From assembly GCF_002954445.1 (NCBI RefSeq), contig NZ_MQWA01000001.1:2547641-2611640 (forward strand): a stretch of DNA of 64,000 bases, written 5' to 3'. Both the position numbers and the translations under genes were made by a program. A model generated the notes under the pieces. That model was not told where the DNA came from. It was given only the letters and a program-made list of their open reading frames with translations, and made no database searches. Shown here one piece after another: positions 27,334 to 36,469 of the stretch. Source of the DNA: Rubritalea profundi. Lineage in GTDB: Bacteria > Verrucomicrobiota > Verrucomicrobiia > Verrucomicrobiales > Akkermansiaceae. Positions within the stretch are counted from its first letter, which is position 1, and every line of letters begins with the position of its first letter.

Positions 27334-28074
27334 ACGAAAAGAACTCGTTATCAGGGCGTCTTAAATATTGTAAGATTTAACCCCTACTTTTTCATCACAG
27401 CATTAGTAGCAGGGTTACTAATTTCCACCGCGATATGGACCTTTTCAGGCAGGCTCTCTATTTTATTAGGCCTATGTCTGGTGGCTCTACTATACTCGTT
27501 GGTCGTCTCGTTAGCTGTTTCACATTGGATTTATGATTTATCAAATATTTATAAACTACCATGGGTCAGAGATACCCCTTCAGACCGAGAGTCTACATGG
27601 CTAAATATCAATGCAGGCTTTGATGAAAGCACTCCTATACTTAGGAATCATTTTCCGCATGCTAGACTGAGAGCGATGGATTTCTATGATCCTCTTAAAC
27701 ACACTGAGGCGTCGATAGCCCGAGCTCGTGCAATTTATCCGCAGCCCGAGGAAACTGAGAAAATTTCGTACCACTCGCTACCTGCTGCTGATGTTTCTAT
27801 AGATAGAATCATCGCCATGTTTTCTCTCCATGAAATCCGGGATAGAGGGTAGCGAATAACGATGTTGAGAGAACTTCACCGTGTACTAACTGAAGAGGGT
27901 GAAATTTATATTACGGAGCATCTCCGAGATGTGTCGAATTTTGCTGCCTATGCGCTAGGTGCATTGCATTTTTACTCAAAAAAGAATGGCTGAATAATTT
28001 AGAGAAAGCAAATTGGTGGTTAAAACTGAGGTGAAAACGACACCATTTGTAACAACCTTTATTCTAACAAAAGG
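27334..28074 (+). pseudogene. Membrane-anchored methyltransferase, copy 2, with lost start, stop codon and frameshifts
   Basis: The start codon is ACG (27334) where copy 1 has ATG. The frame then reads normally through the transmembrane part and the YDLSNIYKLPWVRDTPSD segment that is broken in copy 1, so copy 2 preserves the ancestral frame there. At 27850-27852 a TAG replaces the GAG of copy 1, and two single-base losses near 27980-28010 break the rest. The lesions differ from those in copy 1, so the two copies decayed independently after, or despite, sequence exchange. Confidence 0.8.
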
Positions 28075-28470
28075 ATGCTATTTTTAATACCATTGATCGG
28101 TTGCGGTTTAGTGGCTTTGGCTCTGATTCATGCGGTGTTTCCAAAAGTATTCGATTGGAAGCGCGAGTTGCCATTGCTCAGCCTAGTTAACCGTCAGCTC
28201 ATGACTGTGCACACATTTTTCATAGCACTCATGGTGTTTTTGATGGGCCTGCTCTTTGTGAGTTCTGCGGAATTGCTGCTGTATAGCGCGTTGGGGAGAA
28301 AAATACTTTGGGGGCTATCGTTCTTCTGGTTGGCACGACTCATCACCCAGCTGTTTGGGTATTCACCAAAATTATGGCAGGGTAAGCATCTAGAGACGCT
28401 AGTTCATATTGTTTTCATCTTCTTGTGGTCAGCCATGACTGTGATCTTCGCACTTGGAGCAATGACGTAG
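28075..28470 (+). CDS. Small membrane protein, intact copy 2
   Basis: A 131-residue protein with four hydrophobic segments (LFLIPLIGCGLVALALIHAVF; the next around MTVHTFFIALMVFLMGLLFV). I do not recognise a named family. It is the undamaged version of the gene at 25178-25573. The start ATG at 28075 is supported by overlap with the end of the methyltransferase frame. It is likely the only functional gene left in the duplicated segment. Confidence 0.6.
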   Translation: MLFLIPLIGCGLVALALIHAVFPKVFDWKRELPLLSLVNRQLMTVHTFFIALMVFLMGLLFVSSAELLLYSALGRKILWGLSFFWLARLITQLFGYSPKLWQGKHLETLVHIVFIFLWSAMTVIFALGAMT

Positions 28471-28499
28471 TTTTGCTGGATGGTCATGCTCGTGTGCCT

Positions 28500-29156
28500 T
28501 TATTCACAACTTTCAATGGCTGGTTTTAGAATTTCCCAGACATTTTCTGCGACTAGAGCTTGGCCTTCTGCAGTGGGGTGAATGCGATCGTCTTGATTGA
28601 GTTTTTCTACTCCGCCGACTCCTTTTAGAAGAAAGGGGATGAGAGCTGATTTGGATTCTTTTGCGGCATCGGGGAAGGTAGTTTTGAAGGCTTCTACGAA
28701 TTCTTGGCCCATGTTGTCGGGCATTTCCATGCCGGCAATGAGGATCAGGACTTCGGGGTTTTTACTGCGGGCTTTGCAGGCGATGCCGAGCAGGTTCTTT
28801 TTCGTTTCTGCGGGTGGGATTCCTCGGAGACCATCGTTACCGCCCAGAGCGATGATGAGTATATCGGCTCCCTTTCCCATGGCCCAAGCGACCCGCCTGA
28901 GTCCTCCGGCGGTGGTGTCTCCGCTGACTCCGGCGTTGGATACCGTGTAGGGGAGTTTGACCTCATCGATTTTTTTTTGAAGAAATGCCGGGTAGGCGAG
29001 TTTCGGGTCGAGACCGTAGCCAGCGGTAATGCTATCGCCGAGGACGACGATGCGTTTGTTTAACTCGTTTGCATTCGAGGGTTCTTCGGCTAGTAGTAAA
29101 CTGCCTGCAGCCAGTAGTAGGCTGATCCACAAAGTTCTCAAAAATGTATTCTCCAT
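28500..29156 (-). CDS. tesA: Arylesterase/lysophospholipase, SGNH hydrolase family (TesA-like)
   Basis: A 218-residue exported esterase with a signal peptide (RTLWISLLLAAGSLLLAEE). SGNH blocks are all visible: IVVLGDSITAGYGL (Ser nucleophile), SGDTTAGGL (Gly), IIALGGNDGLRG (Asn) and DRIHPTAEGQ (catalytic Asp-His). TesA hydrolyses thioesters, esters and lysophospholipids in the periplasm. It is divergent from a YbbA/YbbP-type ABC transporter, the same arrangement as in E. coli. The start codons of the two divergent genes overlap by 13 bp. It is close to, but reads against, the duplicated cluster on the left. Confidence 0.9.
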   Translation of the reverse strand: MENTFLRTLWISLLLAAGSLLLAEEPSNANELNKRIVVLGDSITAGYGLDPKLAYPAFLQKKIDEVKLPYTVSNAGVSGDTTAGGLRRVAWAMGKGADILIIALGGNDGLRGIPPAETKKNLLGIACKARSKNPEVLILIAGMEMPDNMGQEFVEAFKTTFPDAAKESKSALIPFLLKGVGGVEKLNQDDRIHPTAEGQALVAENVWEILKPAIESCE

Positions 29157-29881
29157 CTAAAATTAGTCTAGATTCCGCGCCTGAGGTTGTCAAACGACCC
29201 ATTCTTAAAGTTTCGGGGCTGCGGAAGGTGCATAAAACAGCAGATCACGAGCTGACGGTTTTGAAGGATGTGAGCCTGAGTTTGGATGCTGGCGATACGA
29301 TGGCAATTGTGGGGCCATCGGGGAGTGGTAAGACGACCTTACTGGGGCTTTGTGCGGGGCTGGATGATGCCAGTGCTGGCTCAGTGGAACTTGACGGGAT
29401 GGCGATTGAGGCAATGAGTCAGGACGAGCGGGCTGCTTTGAGAAATCGGCTAGTGGGTTTTGTTTTTCAGAGTTTCCAGTTGATCCCAACGCTGACGGCG
29501 ATTGAGAATGTGTTGGTGCCGCTCGAGCTACGTGGCGAAACTGGCAAACAAAAGGAGGCCGAGGAGTTACTGACTGAAGTTGGGCTGGGTGACCGGCTAG
29601 ATCATTATCCATTGCAGCTTTCTGGCGGGGAACAGCAGAGGGTGGCATTGGCCCGTGCATTCATTCATAGCCCAAAAATTTTATTTGCAGATGAACCGAC
29701 TGGCAATTTGGATTCCGCGACCAGCGAGCCGATAGTGGAGATGCTTTTCCGTCTAAACCGAGAGGCTGGGACGGCGTTGGTGCTGGTGACTCATGATCTA
29801 TCCTTGGCGGCGAAAGCCCGACGAGTGGTGACAATGAATGGCGGAGAAATCATTAAAGAGGAGGTGAATGGAAAGGTCTAA
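29144..29881 (+). CDS. ybbA: ABC transporter ATP-binding protein, YbbA/LolD-type
   Basis: A 245-residue ATPase of the MacB/LolD class. Walker A GPSGSGKTTLLG, signature LSGGEQQRVALARA and Walker B ILFADEPTGNLDS are all intact. It overlaps the downstream permease gene by 14 bp, indicating co-expression and complex formation. The family works with FtsX-like permeases as a mechanotransmission system or lipid/lipoprotein extractor. The neighbour tesA-like gene is divergent and its start overlaps this one, so promoters must lie within the coding sequences. Confidence 0.92.
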   Translation: MYSPSKISLDSAPEVVKRPILKVSGLRKVHKTADHELTVLKDVSLSLDAGDTMAIVGPSGSGKTTLLGLCAGLDDASAGSVELDGMAIEAMSQDERAALRNRLVGFVFQSFQLIPTLTAIENVLVPLELRGETGKQKEAEELLTEVGLGDRLDHYPLQLSGGEQQRVALARAFIHSPKILFADEPTGNLDSATSEPIVEMLFRLNREAGTALVLVTHDLSLAAKARRVVTMNGGEIIKEEVNGKV

Positions 29882-32438
29882 TACCAAGCGGTTACCTCGT
29901 AGTCTGTGGACGGCATTGTTTCATCCGTGGGTCTGGCGGATGGCTTGGAGAGATAGCCGGTCGCAGCGATTGCGGTTGTTGGTTTTTTCGCTGGCGATAG
30001 TTGCAGGGGTTGCAGCTCTCACTGCAATTCACTCACTCAAGGAGAGTGTTGAAAGAGGGATTTCCGCTGAGGCTAAGTCGCTTCTAGGTTCAGATCTTAA
30101 AATCTCCTCGAAGAAGGCTTTTGTCGAGGGTGAGTTGGCTGGGCTGACTGAGAGCGCTGAGGAGTTTAGCAGAGAAACCAGTTTCCCGACGATGATGCGT
30201 TTCCAGCCAAAGCTGGATGGCGGCGGGAGCCGTTTGATGCAGATGCGTGGGGTCGAGGAAGGATACCCGTTTTATGGAAAGGTGGAGACTCGGCCGGTGG
30301 ATGCCTGGGATAAACTCCTAGCCGGAGGTGCTGAAAGCGGAGTGTTGCTAGAGCCCGCGGTGCTAGATCAATTTGGAGTTAAAGTGGGTGATGAAATTCA
30401 GATTGGGGAAATCCGTTTGAGAATTATTGGGGTGGTCGATAAGCCTGCACCACGTGGCAGTCGGTTTAGCGGATTTGCGCCCGAGGCTTATGTTCGCTTG
30501 GCGGATTTAGAAAGTGCTGGGTTGCTGGGGGCCAAAAGTATGGCGAACTTTACCGTGCATTTGCAGATGGCTGGAGCTGGTTCAGCAGATGAGTTGAAAG
30601 AGGCGATCCAGGAGGGCTTTCCTGAATCATTTTGGCGGATAGAAACGCCAGAGGATCGGAGCGAAAACTTGGGGGATGCGCTGGATAACTTCCAACAATT
30701 TCTGGGTCTGATAGCTCTGGCTTCGCTAGCATTGGGGGCAATAGGTGTTGCTGGAGCTGTGCATGCACACATTACTAGACGTATTACAACGATTGCTATT
30801 TTACGTTGTCTGGGATGTCCCGGCCATCTTGCATTTGGCATTTATTTAGCGCAGGCGCTTGCGCTTGGATTGTTCGGAGCTTTGCTAGGCGCTGGGTTAG
30901 GAATTGGGATGCAGCTGGGCTTGATCGTAGCCTTTCAGGATCAACTTCCTGTCTCAGTAGCTGCTGTTACTGAGTGGAAGATTGCGGGGCAAACGGCTGC
31001 GATGGGTTTTGCTGTTTGCTGTGGGTTTGCCCTTCTACCCTTACTAAGGATTCGTGAAATTTCACCGGCGGTGACGCTTAGAAATGGGGCTCGCCTCAAA
31101 GGCAGTGTGCTGCGGAGATTGCCGGTCTATGGATTTTTGGTGGCGCTGCTTCTTGCGGTGGCTTACAGCAATGACCCCAGATGGAAGAGTGTGCTGGCGC
31201 TTGTCGGGGGCATGCTGATAGCCTTTTTATCCTTGCTCGTAGTGGCGAAGTTACTGATGTGGTTGGCGCGCAAATTGGTAGGAAAGCACTGGCCATATCT
31301 ACTGCGCCAGGGAATCTCGAATCTCTATCGGCCGGGGAATCAAACATTGCTTTTTTTACTTTCTCTGGGACTCGGGACATTTCTTTTGGTGACGGTGCTT
31401 TCAGTTGGAAATATCTTGAATGATCGACTCACGCTTGATCATGCTGGGAATAGTCCGAACTTGTATTTGATCGATGTTCAGCCAGATCAAGAGCTGGGTG
31501 TCCGCGAGGTGCTAAAAAATGATGGGCTGCCGGTATTGGAAAGTTCACCAATGGTGACGATGCGGATCGAGTCGATACGTGGGGTGCCAGTGGCCGAGGC
31601 TATAGGCGTACCAAAATGGGTGGCTCGCAGGGAGTTTCGTTCGAGCTATCGTGACTATTTGAACCCTACCGAAACTCTGGTGGCTGGAAAGCTCGCTACA
31701 GATCGAGCAAATGCTGACGAACTTGTGCCAATATCTCTAGAGGAAAAAATTGCGATGGATATGGGCGTGGGGATCGGCGATGAAATGACGTTAGATATTC
31801 AGGGGGTTTCTATTCGGACTCAGGTGACAAGCCTGCGGCAGGTAGATTGGAGTCAGTTTAACCTAAACTTTTTCATGATCTTTCCTCCGGGAGTTCTTGA
31901 AGATGCACCGGGGTTTCATGTGGTGACTACACGCACGCCTTCTCCTTCAGCTTCCGGCGATTTGCAACGGCATTTAGCTGACAGTTATGCTAATGTGACG
32001 GCGATTGACCTGACCCAGATTCTAGAATCTATCCGAGATATTCTAGGGAAGATTTCTGCGGTGGTCTCGGTGCTAGCTGGATTTACCGTGCTGGCAGGGT
32101 TGCCAATTTTGATTGGAACGCTGCTGAATGGTCGCGATGTGCGACTGAAGGAAAGCATGCTGCTGCGGACCCTAGGGGCTTCGGGGAGGCAGGTCAGAAT
32201 GATTTTACTGATCGAGTACACCACGCTCGGTGTGCTCTCAGCGCTGACTGGCGTGTTGCTCGCAGTTGTGGCGAATGCAGCCTTGGCAATTTTCGTATTC
32301 AAGGCTGATCCGTGGCCAGATGCTGGGCTCGTTTTAGGCGCCGTAGGAATTGTGACAGGAATCTCTGTGCTAGGTGGGCTGCTGGTGAGCCGTGGGGTAA
32401 CGAATAATCCACCGCTAGAGGTTTTACGGGGTGGTTAA
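29868..32438 (+). CDS. ybbP: ABC transporter permease, YbbP-like (FtsX-family)
   Basis: An 856-residue permease. One transmembrane helix at the N-terminus is followed by a large extracytoplasmic domain (about 60-270), a cluster of helices with HITRRITTIAILRCLG, further helices to about 500, a second soluble domain and a final group of three helices with LKESMLLRTLGASGRQVRMI. The ten-helix, two-FtsX-domain plan matches E. coli YbbP. It overlaps ybbA by 14 bp. The physiological substrate in E. coli is debated; proximity to a lysophospholipase-like esterase suggests a link to envelope lipids (inference). Confidence 0.88.
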   Translation: MERSNTKRLPRSLWTALFHPWVWRMAWRDSRSQRLRLLVFSLAIVAGVAALTAIHSLKESVERGISAEAKSLLGSDLKISSKKAFVEGELAGLTESAEEFSRETSFPTMMRFQPKLDGGGSRLMQMRGVEEGYPFYGKVETRPVDAWDKLLAGGAESGVLLEPAVLDQFGVKVGDEIQIGEIRLRIIGVVDKPAPRGSRFSGFAPEAYVRLADLESAGLLGAKSMANFTVHLQMAGAGSADELKEAIQEGFPESFWRIETPEDRSENLGDALDNFQQFLGLIALASLALGAIGVAGAVHAHITRRITTIAILRCLGCPGHLAFGIYLAQALALGLFGALLGAGLGIGMQLGLIVAFQDQLPVSVAAVTEWKIAGQTAAMGFAVCCGFALLPLLRIREISPAVTLRNGARLKGSVLRRLPVYGFLVALLLAVAYSNDPRWKSVLALVGGMLIAFLSLLVVAKLLMWLARKLVGKHWPYLLRQGISNLYRPGNQTLLFLLSLGLGTFLLVTVLSVGNILNDRLTLDHAGNSPNLYLIDVQPDQELGVREVLKNDGLPVLESSPMVTMRIESIRGVPVAEAIGVPKWVARREFRSSYRDYLNPTETLVAGKLATDRANADELVPISLEEKIAMDMGVGIGDEMTLDIQGVSIRTQVTSLRQVDWSQFNLNFFMIFPPGVLEDAPGFHVVTTRTPSPSASGDLQRHLADSYANVTAIDLTQILESIRDILGKISAVVSVLAGFTVLAGLPILIGTLLNGRDVRLKESMLLRTLGASGRQVRMILLIEYTTLGVLSALTGVLLAVVANAALAIFVFKADPWPDAGLVLGAVGIVTGISVLGGLLVSRGVTNNPPLEVLRGG

Positions 32439-32613
32439 GCAGGCTACTGCACTCAGTTAAGGCAACCTCCGCTCAGCCGTCATTTGAGTGGAGCTACTAG
32501 TTTTTTGCATTTCTAGTTGTCTTTATCGGTCAAGGTTTGGCGATTTTAGGCGGAGAGGCAGTCTATGGTGTGTGGGGTTTTTGTTTATTCTGGGCGTCGG
32601 AGCCCAATTGATC

Positions 32614-33642
32614 GGGGTTTCACGGGATTATCCCTGCAAGGAGGCATACCTATCCATATTGTAAGTCAAATTGCATAGGGCGTTGTGCTGACTCGCTCTT
32701 TTGATTCCTATTCGCCGAAAGAGGTCTGACTTCATGTGTTTCATCCTGCCAAACACGTGCTCTACCCGCACTCGAATACGGCTGACCTTCTTGTTGTAAA
32801 TCTGATCTTCATCACTCAATGGCGAGTTTCTATTCGCTTTGAGCATCGTGAAATCTTCGAGATTGCGCTTGAGTAGGATGTCTTCGTTGGTCTGAGATTT
32901 ATAGGCGCTATCACTTAGGACGGCTTTATCCTTTTCATCTAAAAGAACCTCAAAAACTTGGCTGTCGTGAACGCTTGCGGTCGTTGTCGCATAAGAGTCG
33001 ATAAGTTTACTTTTAGCATAAACCTTGGCGTGATTCTTGTAGCCAAAGTGAGTTTTATTATTCTTTTTTGTCCAGCGAGCATCGCAGTCTTTTTGAGCGC
33101 CCTTGGGTGTGTCTTTTTCAAAGCCTTCGGGACGATTCCCTTCTTTGATCTGCTTATTTTGATCTCTTGTATTCCTTTGCTTCGGAGTTTCAACAAAGCT
33201 GGCGTCGATGATGCTGCCTTCTTTGGCTACTAAGCCTTGGGCATCGAGAAGCTCACGAAAACAGGTAAATAGTTTATTGCTTCCATCGCGTTGGTCACGC
33301 TCGATGAGTTCCTTGAAATCCCAAATCGTGTTGGCATCAGGAATGTCGTCGCCCATCTCAATATCGAGAAAGTTTATGAAGCTGATTCTGTCACCGATAT
33401 GAAATTCAGTGGCTTCATCACTTAGTCCGTGAAAGCTTTGCAGGATTAGAATTTTAACCATCAGCAGTGGGTCAAAAGGCAGGTTGCCCCCTTTGCTCCA
33501 ATCTTTAGTTTTGTAGCCTGTGACCTCTTCAAGAACAGGTCTAAAAGAATTCCAGTCTATGGCCTTTTTGAGTTTCAGCACCCCCCGCTGAAGCTTAGCC
33601 ATCTTTTGTTGATGACCAATGGATGAGAACAGGTTACCTCCC
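32614..33642 (-). mobile_element. IS5-family insertion sequence, candidate limits
   Basis: A lone transposase gene with outer sequences that could be imperfect terminal inverted repeats: GGGGTTTCACGGGATTATCC at 32614-32633, overlapping the stop codon, and the reverse complement of 33621-33642, GGGAGGTAACCTGTTCTCATCC. With a two-base gap they share about 12 positions, which is weak. The resulting length, 1,029 bp, is normal for the family. No target duplication was identified, so limits are provisional. Confidence 0.5.
32628..33602 (-). CDS. IS5-family transposase
   Basis: A 324-residue DDE transposase. The N-terminal domain contains LMVKILILQSFHGLSDEATEF, as in IS5-group enzymes. Catalytic residues are in GSIIDASFV (first Asp), AVLSDSAYKSQ (second Asp) and RVRVEHVFGRMK (Glu). 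The frame is complete with no internal stop, so the element may still be active. It lies between the ybbP-like gene and an Old Yellow Enzyme gene, interrupting neither. Confidence 0.92.
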   Translation of the reverse strand: MAKLQRGVLKLKKAIDWNSFRPVLEEVTGYKTKDWSKGGNLPFDPLLMVKILILQSFHGLSDEATEFHIGDRISFINFLDIEMGDDIPDANTIWDFKELIERDQRDGSNKLFTCFRELLDAQGLVAKEGSIIDASFVETPKQRNTRDQNKQIKEGNRPEGFEKDTPKGAQKDCDARWTKKNNKTHFGYKNHAKVYAKSKLIDSYATTTASVHDSQVFEVLLDEKDKAVLSDSAYKSQTNEDILLKRNLEDFTMLKANRNSPLSDEDQIYNKKVSRIRVRVEHVFGRMKHMKSDLFRRIGIKRASQHNALCNLTYNMDRYASLQG

Positions 33643-33948
33643 TAGCTATGGTTACGAAGCTTCATAGCCGATTGTGCACTGATGACGGCTGTTAGAGAAT
33701 GTCATATTTTACAAAACGGCTGCCGGGGGTCATCTTAAGAGGCTTCGCAGCATTATGCGCGTTGTTAATTACACAGCACGGTATCCATTTTACTTCCGAC
33801 TTGTGCAACTACCACACCACTCTAACTAACCCAATGGAATGATTTCCATTGGGTTATGTGTGGTAAGTATTTCAGCTACAAGGCTGTTGAGTCAGTCTTC
33901 GGTAGTTAGCTTCTTTGGTGAGTCGATTACTCCATCTATGGCTTATGA
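33643..33948. repeat. Non-coding gap with a large imperfect hairpin at 33811-33864
   Basis: TAACCCAATGGAA (33827-33839) and TTCCATTGGGTTA (33844-33856) form a perfect 13-bp stem with a four-base loop. Outside it, ACCACAC (33811-33817) matches GTGTGGT (33858-33864) after a bulge. The structure lies 85 bp beyond the stop of the minus-strand reductase gene and may stop or stabilise its transcript, although no T-run follows. The remaining bases to the insertion sequence show no ORF. Confidence 0.6.
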
Positions 33949-35037
33949 TTATGGATGTGGTGGGAAACTGGTGTATCCCTCTGGTCCTGCAGATGACCAA
34001 AATGACGTGTCAGCGTCGTCTGCTAGGGGTAGTTTTTTACTGAATCGTGTGGGCAGGTCAGGATTGGATATGAAGGGGCGACCAAATGTAATGATGTCAG
34101 CATCACCGTTAGCTATCGCTTGTTCTGCGGTTTCCTCAGTGTAGCCACAGTTGCCGATGATGGTATTTTTGAAGACCTTGCGGAAGTCAGCGAGAGTCAT
34201 AGGCTCACCTAGTTCGTGGAAGCCGAAGGCAAGTCCGTCCATAACGTGGAGGAAGCCGATATTGAGCTGATTGAGCAATTTCGCGGCGGCAGTGTAGGTT
34301 TCGATGTAGTCGGGGCTGCCCATATCATTAAAGACGCCATTCGGTGAGAGACGCACACCTACTTTGTTCGCAGGCCAAACCTCGAGGATTGCCTCGGTGA
34401 TCTCTTTTAAAAGCCTCAGCCTGTTTTCTAGTGACCCGCCGTAGTTGTCGTTACGTTGGTTGGTCTTGGATTCTAGAAATTGATTGAGTAGGTATCCATT
34501 TGCTGAGTGGATTTCTATACCATCGAAACCAGCTTCTTTGGCGCGAATGGCTGCTTGCTTATAATCTTGGATAGTTTGCGTGACTTCAGCTGGACTGAGA
34601 GCTCGTGGCGTTTCGTAGTCTTTTTTCCCCTCTGGTGTGTGGATTTCATCGCCATTTATTTTGATTGCTGAGGCTGATACTGGCGGCTCACCAGCGTGAA
34701 AGCTGGAGTGAGATGCGCGGCCACAGTGCCAAAGCTGAAGGACGACCGGGGTGTTGTGCTGGTGGAGTGCTGAGCAAATCTTTTTCCAGCCTTGAGTTTG
34801 CGCATCGTTGTAGATTGCGGGGGAGTCAACCCAACCAATTCCTTGCTTGTTTACCACGGTGGCTTCAGCAATGACGACTCCTGCGGATTCGCGTTGCACG
34901 TAATATTCGCTCATGAGACTATTTGGAATCCGGTCTGATCCAGAGCGTCCACGAGTGAGTGGAGCCATTGCTACCCTGTTCGATAGTGTGGTTCCTAGGA
35001 ATGAGTATTCTGAGAGCAGATTGGGTGAGTTGGACAT
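33949..35037 (-). CDS. nemA: Old Yellow Enzyme-family alkene reductase (NemA-like)
   Basis: A 362-residue FMN enzyme that reduces activated alkenes, nitro esters or N-ethylmaleimide with NAD(P)H. LSNRVAMAPLTRGRS gives the FMN-binding Thr; LQLWHCGRASH and EIHSANGYLLNQF carry the substrate-binding His and Asn pair of the active site. QRNDNYGGSLENRLRLL and IIGNCGYTEETAEQAI complete the family pattern. Length is normal. The gene is transcribed alone. The symbol is assigned by family only; the natural substrate is unknown. Confidence 0.88.
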   Translation of the reverse strand: MSNSPNLLSEYSFLGTTLSNRVAMAPLTRGRSGSDRIPNSLMSEYYVQRESAGVVIAEATVVNKQGIGWVDSPAIYNDAQTQGWKKICSALHQHNTPVVLQLWHCGRASHSSFHAGEPPVSASAIKINGDEIHTPEGKKDYETPRALSPAEVTQTIQDYKQAAIRAKEAGFDGIEIHSANGYLLNQFLESKTNQRNDNYGGSLENRLRLLKEITEAILEVWPANKVGVRLSPNGVFNDMGSPDYIETYTAAAKLLNQLNIGFLHVMDGLAFGFHELGEPMTLADFRKVFKNTIIGNCGYTEETAEQAIANGDADIITFGRPFISNPDLPTRFSKKLPLADDADTSFWSSAGPEGYTSFPPHP

Positions 35038-35299
35038 GGCTTGCTTTTGTTTTTTATGAGTGACTATTGATTGGCCGACGGGCGGATTCAGATACCAATG
35101 AAATCGATGGTGGATGCATTTTCAATTGTACCGCTTATGCTGGCTCAAAGATGTGTCAAACGATGAATTGCTGAGGCTGAGTCTTGGACTTATCCTCCGC
35201 CACCTTATTGGGGGCAAATTTCACTAGTCCTCAAGCCTTGAATTATTGAAAAATGGGATTAGGCTATTCTGGGTAACCTAATTTTCATCTAGATCAAAA

Positions 35300-35494
35300 A
35301 TGGACAAACAAACCATCATCGTCAGCGTATTACTAAGCCTAGCCATCCTTTTCATTCTCTGGCGGTGCTACATCGCTCTGAAACGTTATTCCTGCTGCGG
35401 TAGTTGCGGATGTGACCTCATGACAAAGAAAGAACGCAAGGTGTTCAATGCCAGAAATGCCAATCCTGTAGACCAAGGAAAAGGGAACCCGTAG
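35300..35494 (+). CDS. Small cysteine-rich membrane protein, 64 residues
   Basis: A single hydrophobic segment (residues 5-22, TIIVSVLLSLAILFILW) is followed by a basic stretch and CCGSCGCDLM, a tight CC-x2-C-x-C cluster. The plan resembles small FeoB-associated Cys-rich membrane proteins, but no FeoB gene is near and the similarity is only in layout. A role in binding iron or another metal at the membrane face is a guess. It precedes an ABC-2 exporter operon by about 100 bp. Confidence 0.55.
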   Translation: MDKQTIIVSVLLSLAILFILWRCYIALKRYSCCGSCGCDLMTKKERKVFNARNANPVDQGKGNP

Positions 35495-35598
35495 ATTTTA
35501 AGGTGATCCGCGGAGCCGGGTAGAGTTTGGCAACCATAGAGTAAGAGTGGGAGCATTTGGGTTGTCATCGACACTGCTGGACGTATGCTTTAGATTTT

Positions 35599-36468
35599 AT
35601 GGCCGGTAAGGAAGTAGCTGCAGTTGAGATTGTTGATTTGGTGAAGGAATATCCTTCGTCATTCCGGCGTAAGATGTATCGAGCCGTCGACGAGGTTTCG
35701 TTGCGCATTGAGCAAGGTGAAGTCTATGGGCTGATCGGGCCCAATGGCTCGGGGAAATCGACGACCATGAAAGCTCTATTAGGCCTAGTGGCTCCAACCA
35801 GTGGGCTGTGTAAGGTTTTCGGTTGTGATTCAATGAAGGTGGATGCGCGACAGCACGTTGGCTTTCTGCCAGAGAACCCTTATTTTTATAAACACCAGAC
35901 GGCTGAGGAGACTTTGAAGTTTTACGGCAGGCTGTGTGGGATGCGCGGCAAGCAGTTGGCAATGCGGATCGATGCTTTGATCGAGCTGGTGTCGCTGCAG
36001 GACGCTCGCAAGCGGCGACTCGGTGGGTATTCCAAAGGGATGCTTCAGCGGGTGGGCTTAGCGCAGGCGATGATCCAGGAACCTCAATTGCTGGTGCTGG
36101 ATGAACCGACTGCGGGGGTTGATCCCGTCGGGTCGAGACAGATTCGCAATCTGATATTTCAGTTGAAGGAGCAAGGTGTGACTGTGTTCTTGTGCTCACA
36201 TCTGCTAGAGCAGGTGCAAGAGGTTTGCGATACAGTGGGTATTATCTTTAATGGTAAAATGGTGCAGCAGGGAAGCCTTTCGGAGCTGACTTCTGTGGAT
36301 AGCCATACGGAGATTTTGGTCGAGGATATGGATGAAGCCACATTAGCAAAAGTGCGAGAGGTGATCGAACAAGGCGGAGGCGAACTTCTAGCCTCCGGAG
36401 CACCACGTAGAAGCTTGGAAAATTTATTTATTGAGATAGCAAATCAATGTGGAGAGGAGGCCCGATAA
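35599..36468 (+). CDS. ABC transporter ATP-binding protein (ABC-2 exporter type)
   Basis: The 289-residue ATPase, started at ATG 35599 (MAGKEVAAVEIVDL), has Walker A GLIGPNGSGKSTT, a signature GYSKGMLQRVGLAQA and Walker B LLVLDEPTAGVDP. The C-terminal ~70 residues form the usual regulatory tail of ABC-2 family ATPases. The permease gene starts 1 bp after its stop codon. Substrate is unknown; homologues export drugs, polysaccharide or copper-enzyme related cargo (NosF-like), but no such partner is present here. Confidence 0.92.
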   Translation: MAGKEVAAVEIVDLVKEYPSSFRRKMYRAVDEVSLRIEQGEVYGLIGPNGSGKSTTMKALLGLVAPTSGLCKVFGCDSMKVDARQHVGFLPENPYFYKHQTAEETLKFYGRLCGMRGKQLAMRIDALIELVSLQDARKRRLGGYSKGMLQRVGLAQAMIQEPQLLVLDEPTAGVDPVGSRQIRNLIFQLKEQGVTVFLCSHLLEQVQEVCDTVGIIFNGKMVQQGSLSELTSVDSHTEILVEDMDEATLAKVREVIEQGGGELLASGAPRRSLENLFIEIANQCGEEAR

Positions 36469-36469
36469 G

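Larger units (their letters stand above)
27301..28470 (+). repeat. Direct repeat, copy 2 of the 1.17-kb duplicated segment
   Basis: It begins abruptly with the last codons of a DUF2071 gene (TGAGTGGAAAAAAGGCG), preceded by unrelated DNA, and ends with the small membrane protein. It is collinear with 24400-25575. The left boundary is sharp at 27301 and shows which way the duplication went: the piece was copied out of a longer operon. Confidence 0.9.

Noticed and set aside
35386..35494. Cys-rich tail of the small membrane protein as evidence for an iron-transport (feo) locus
   Set aside because: No feoA or feoB gene is adjacent; the neighbours are an ABC-2 exporter and an Old Yellow Enzyme.
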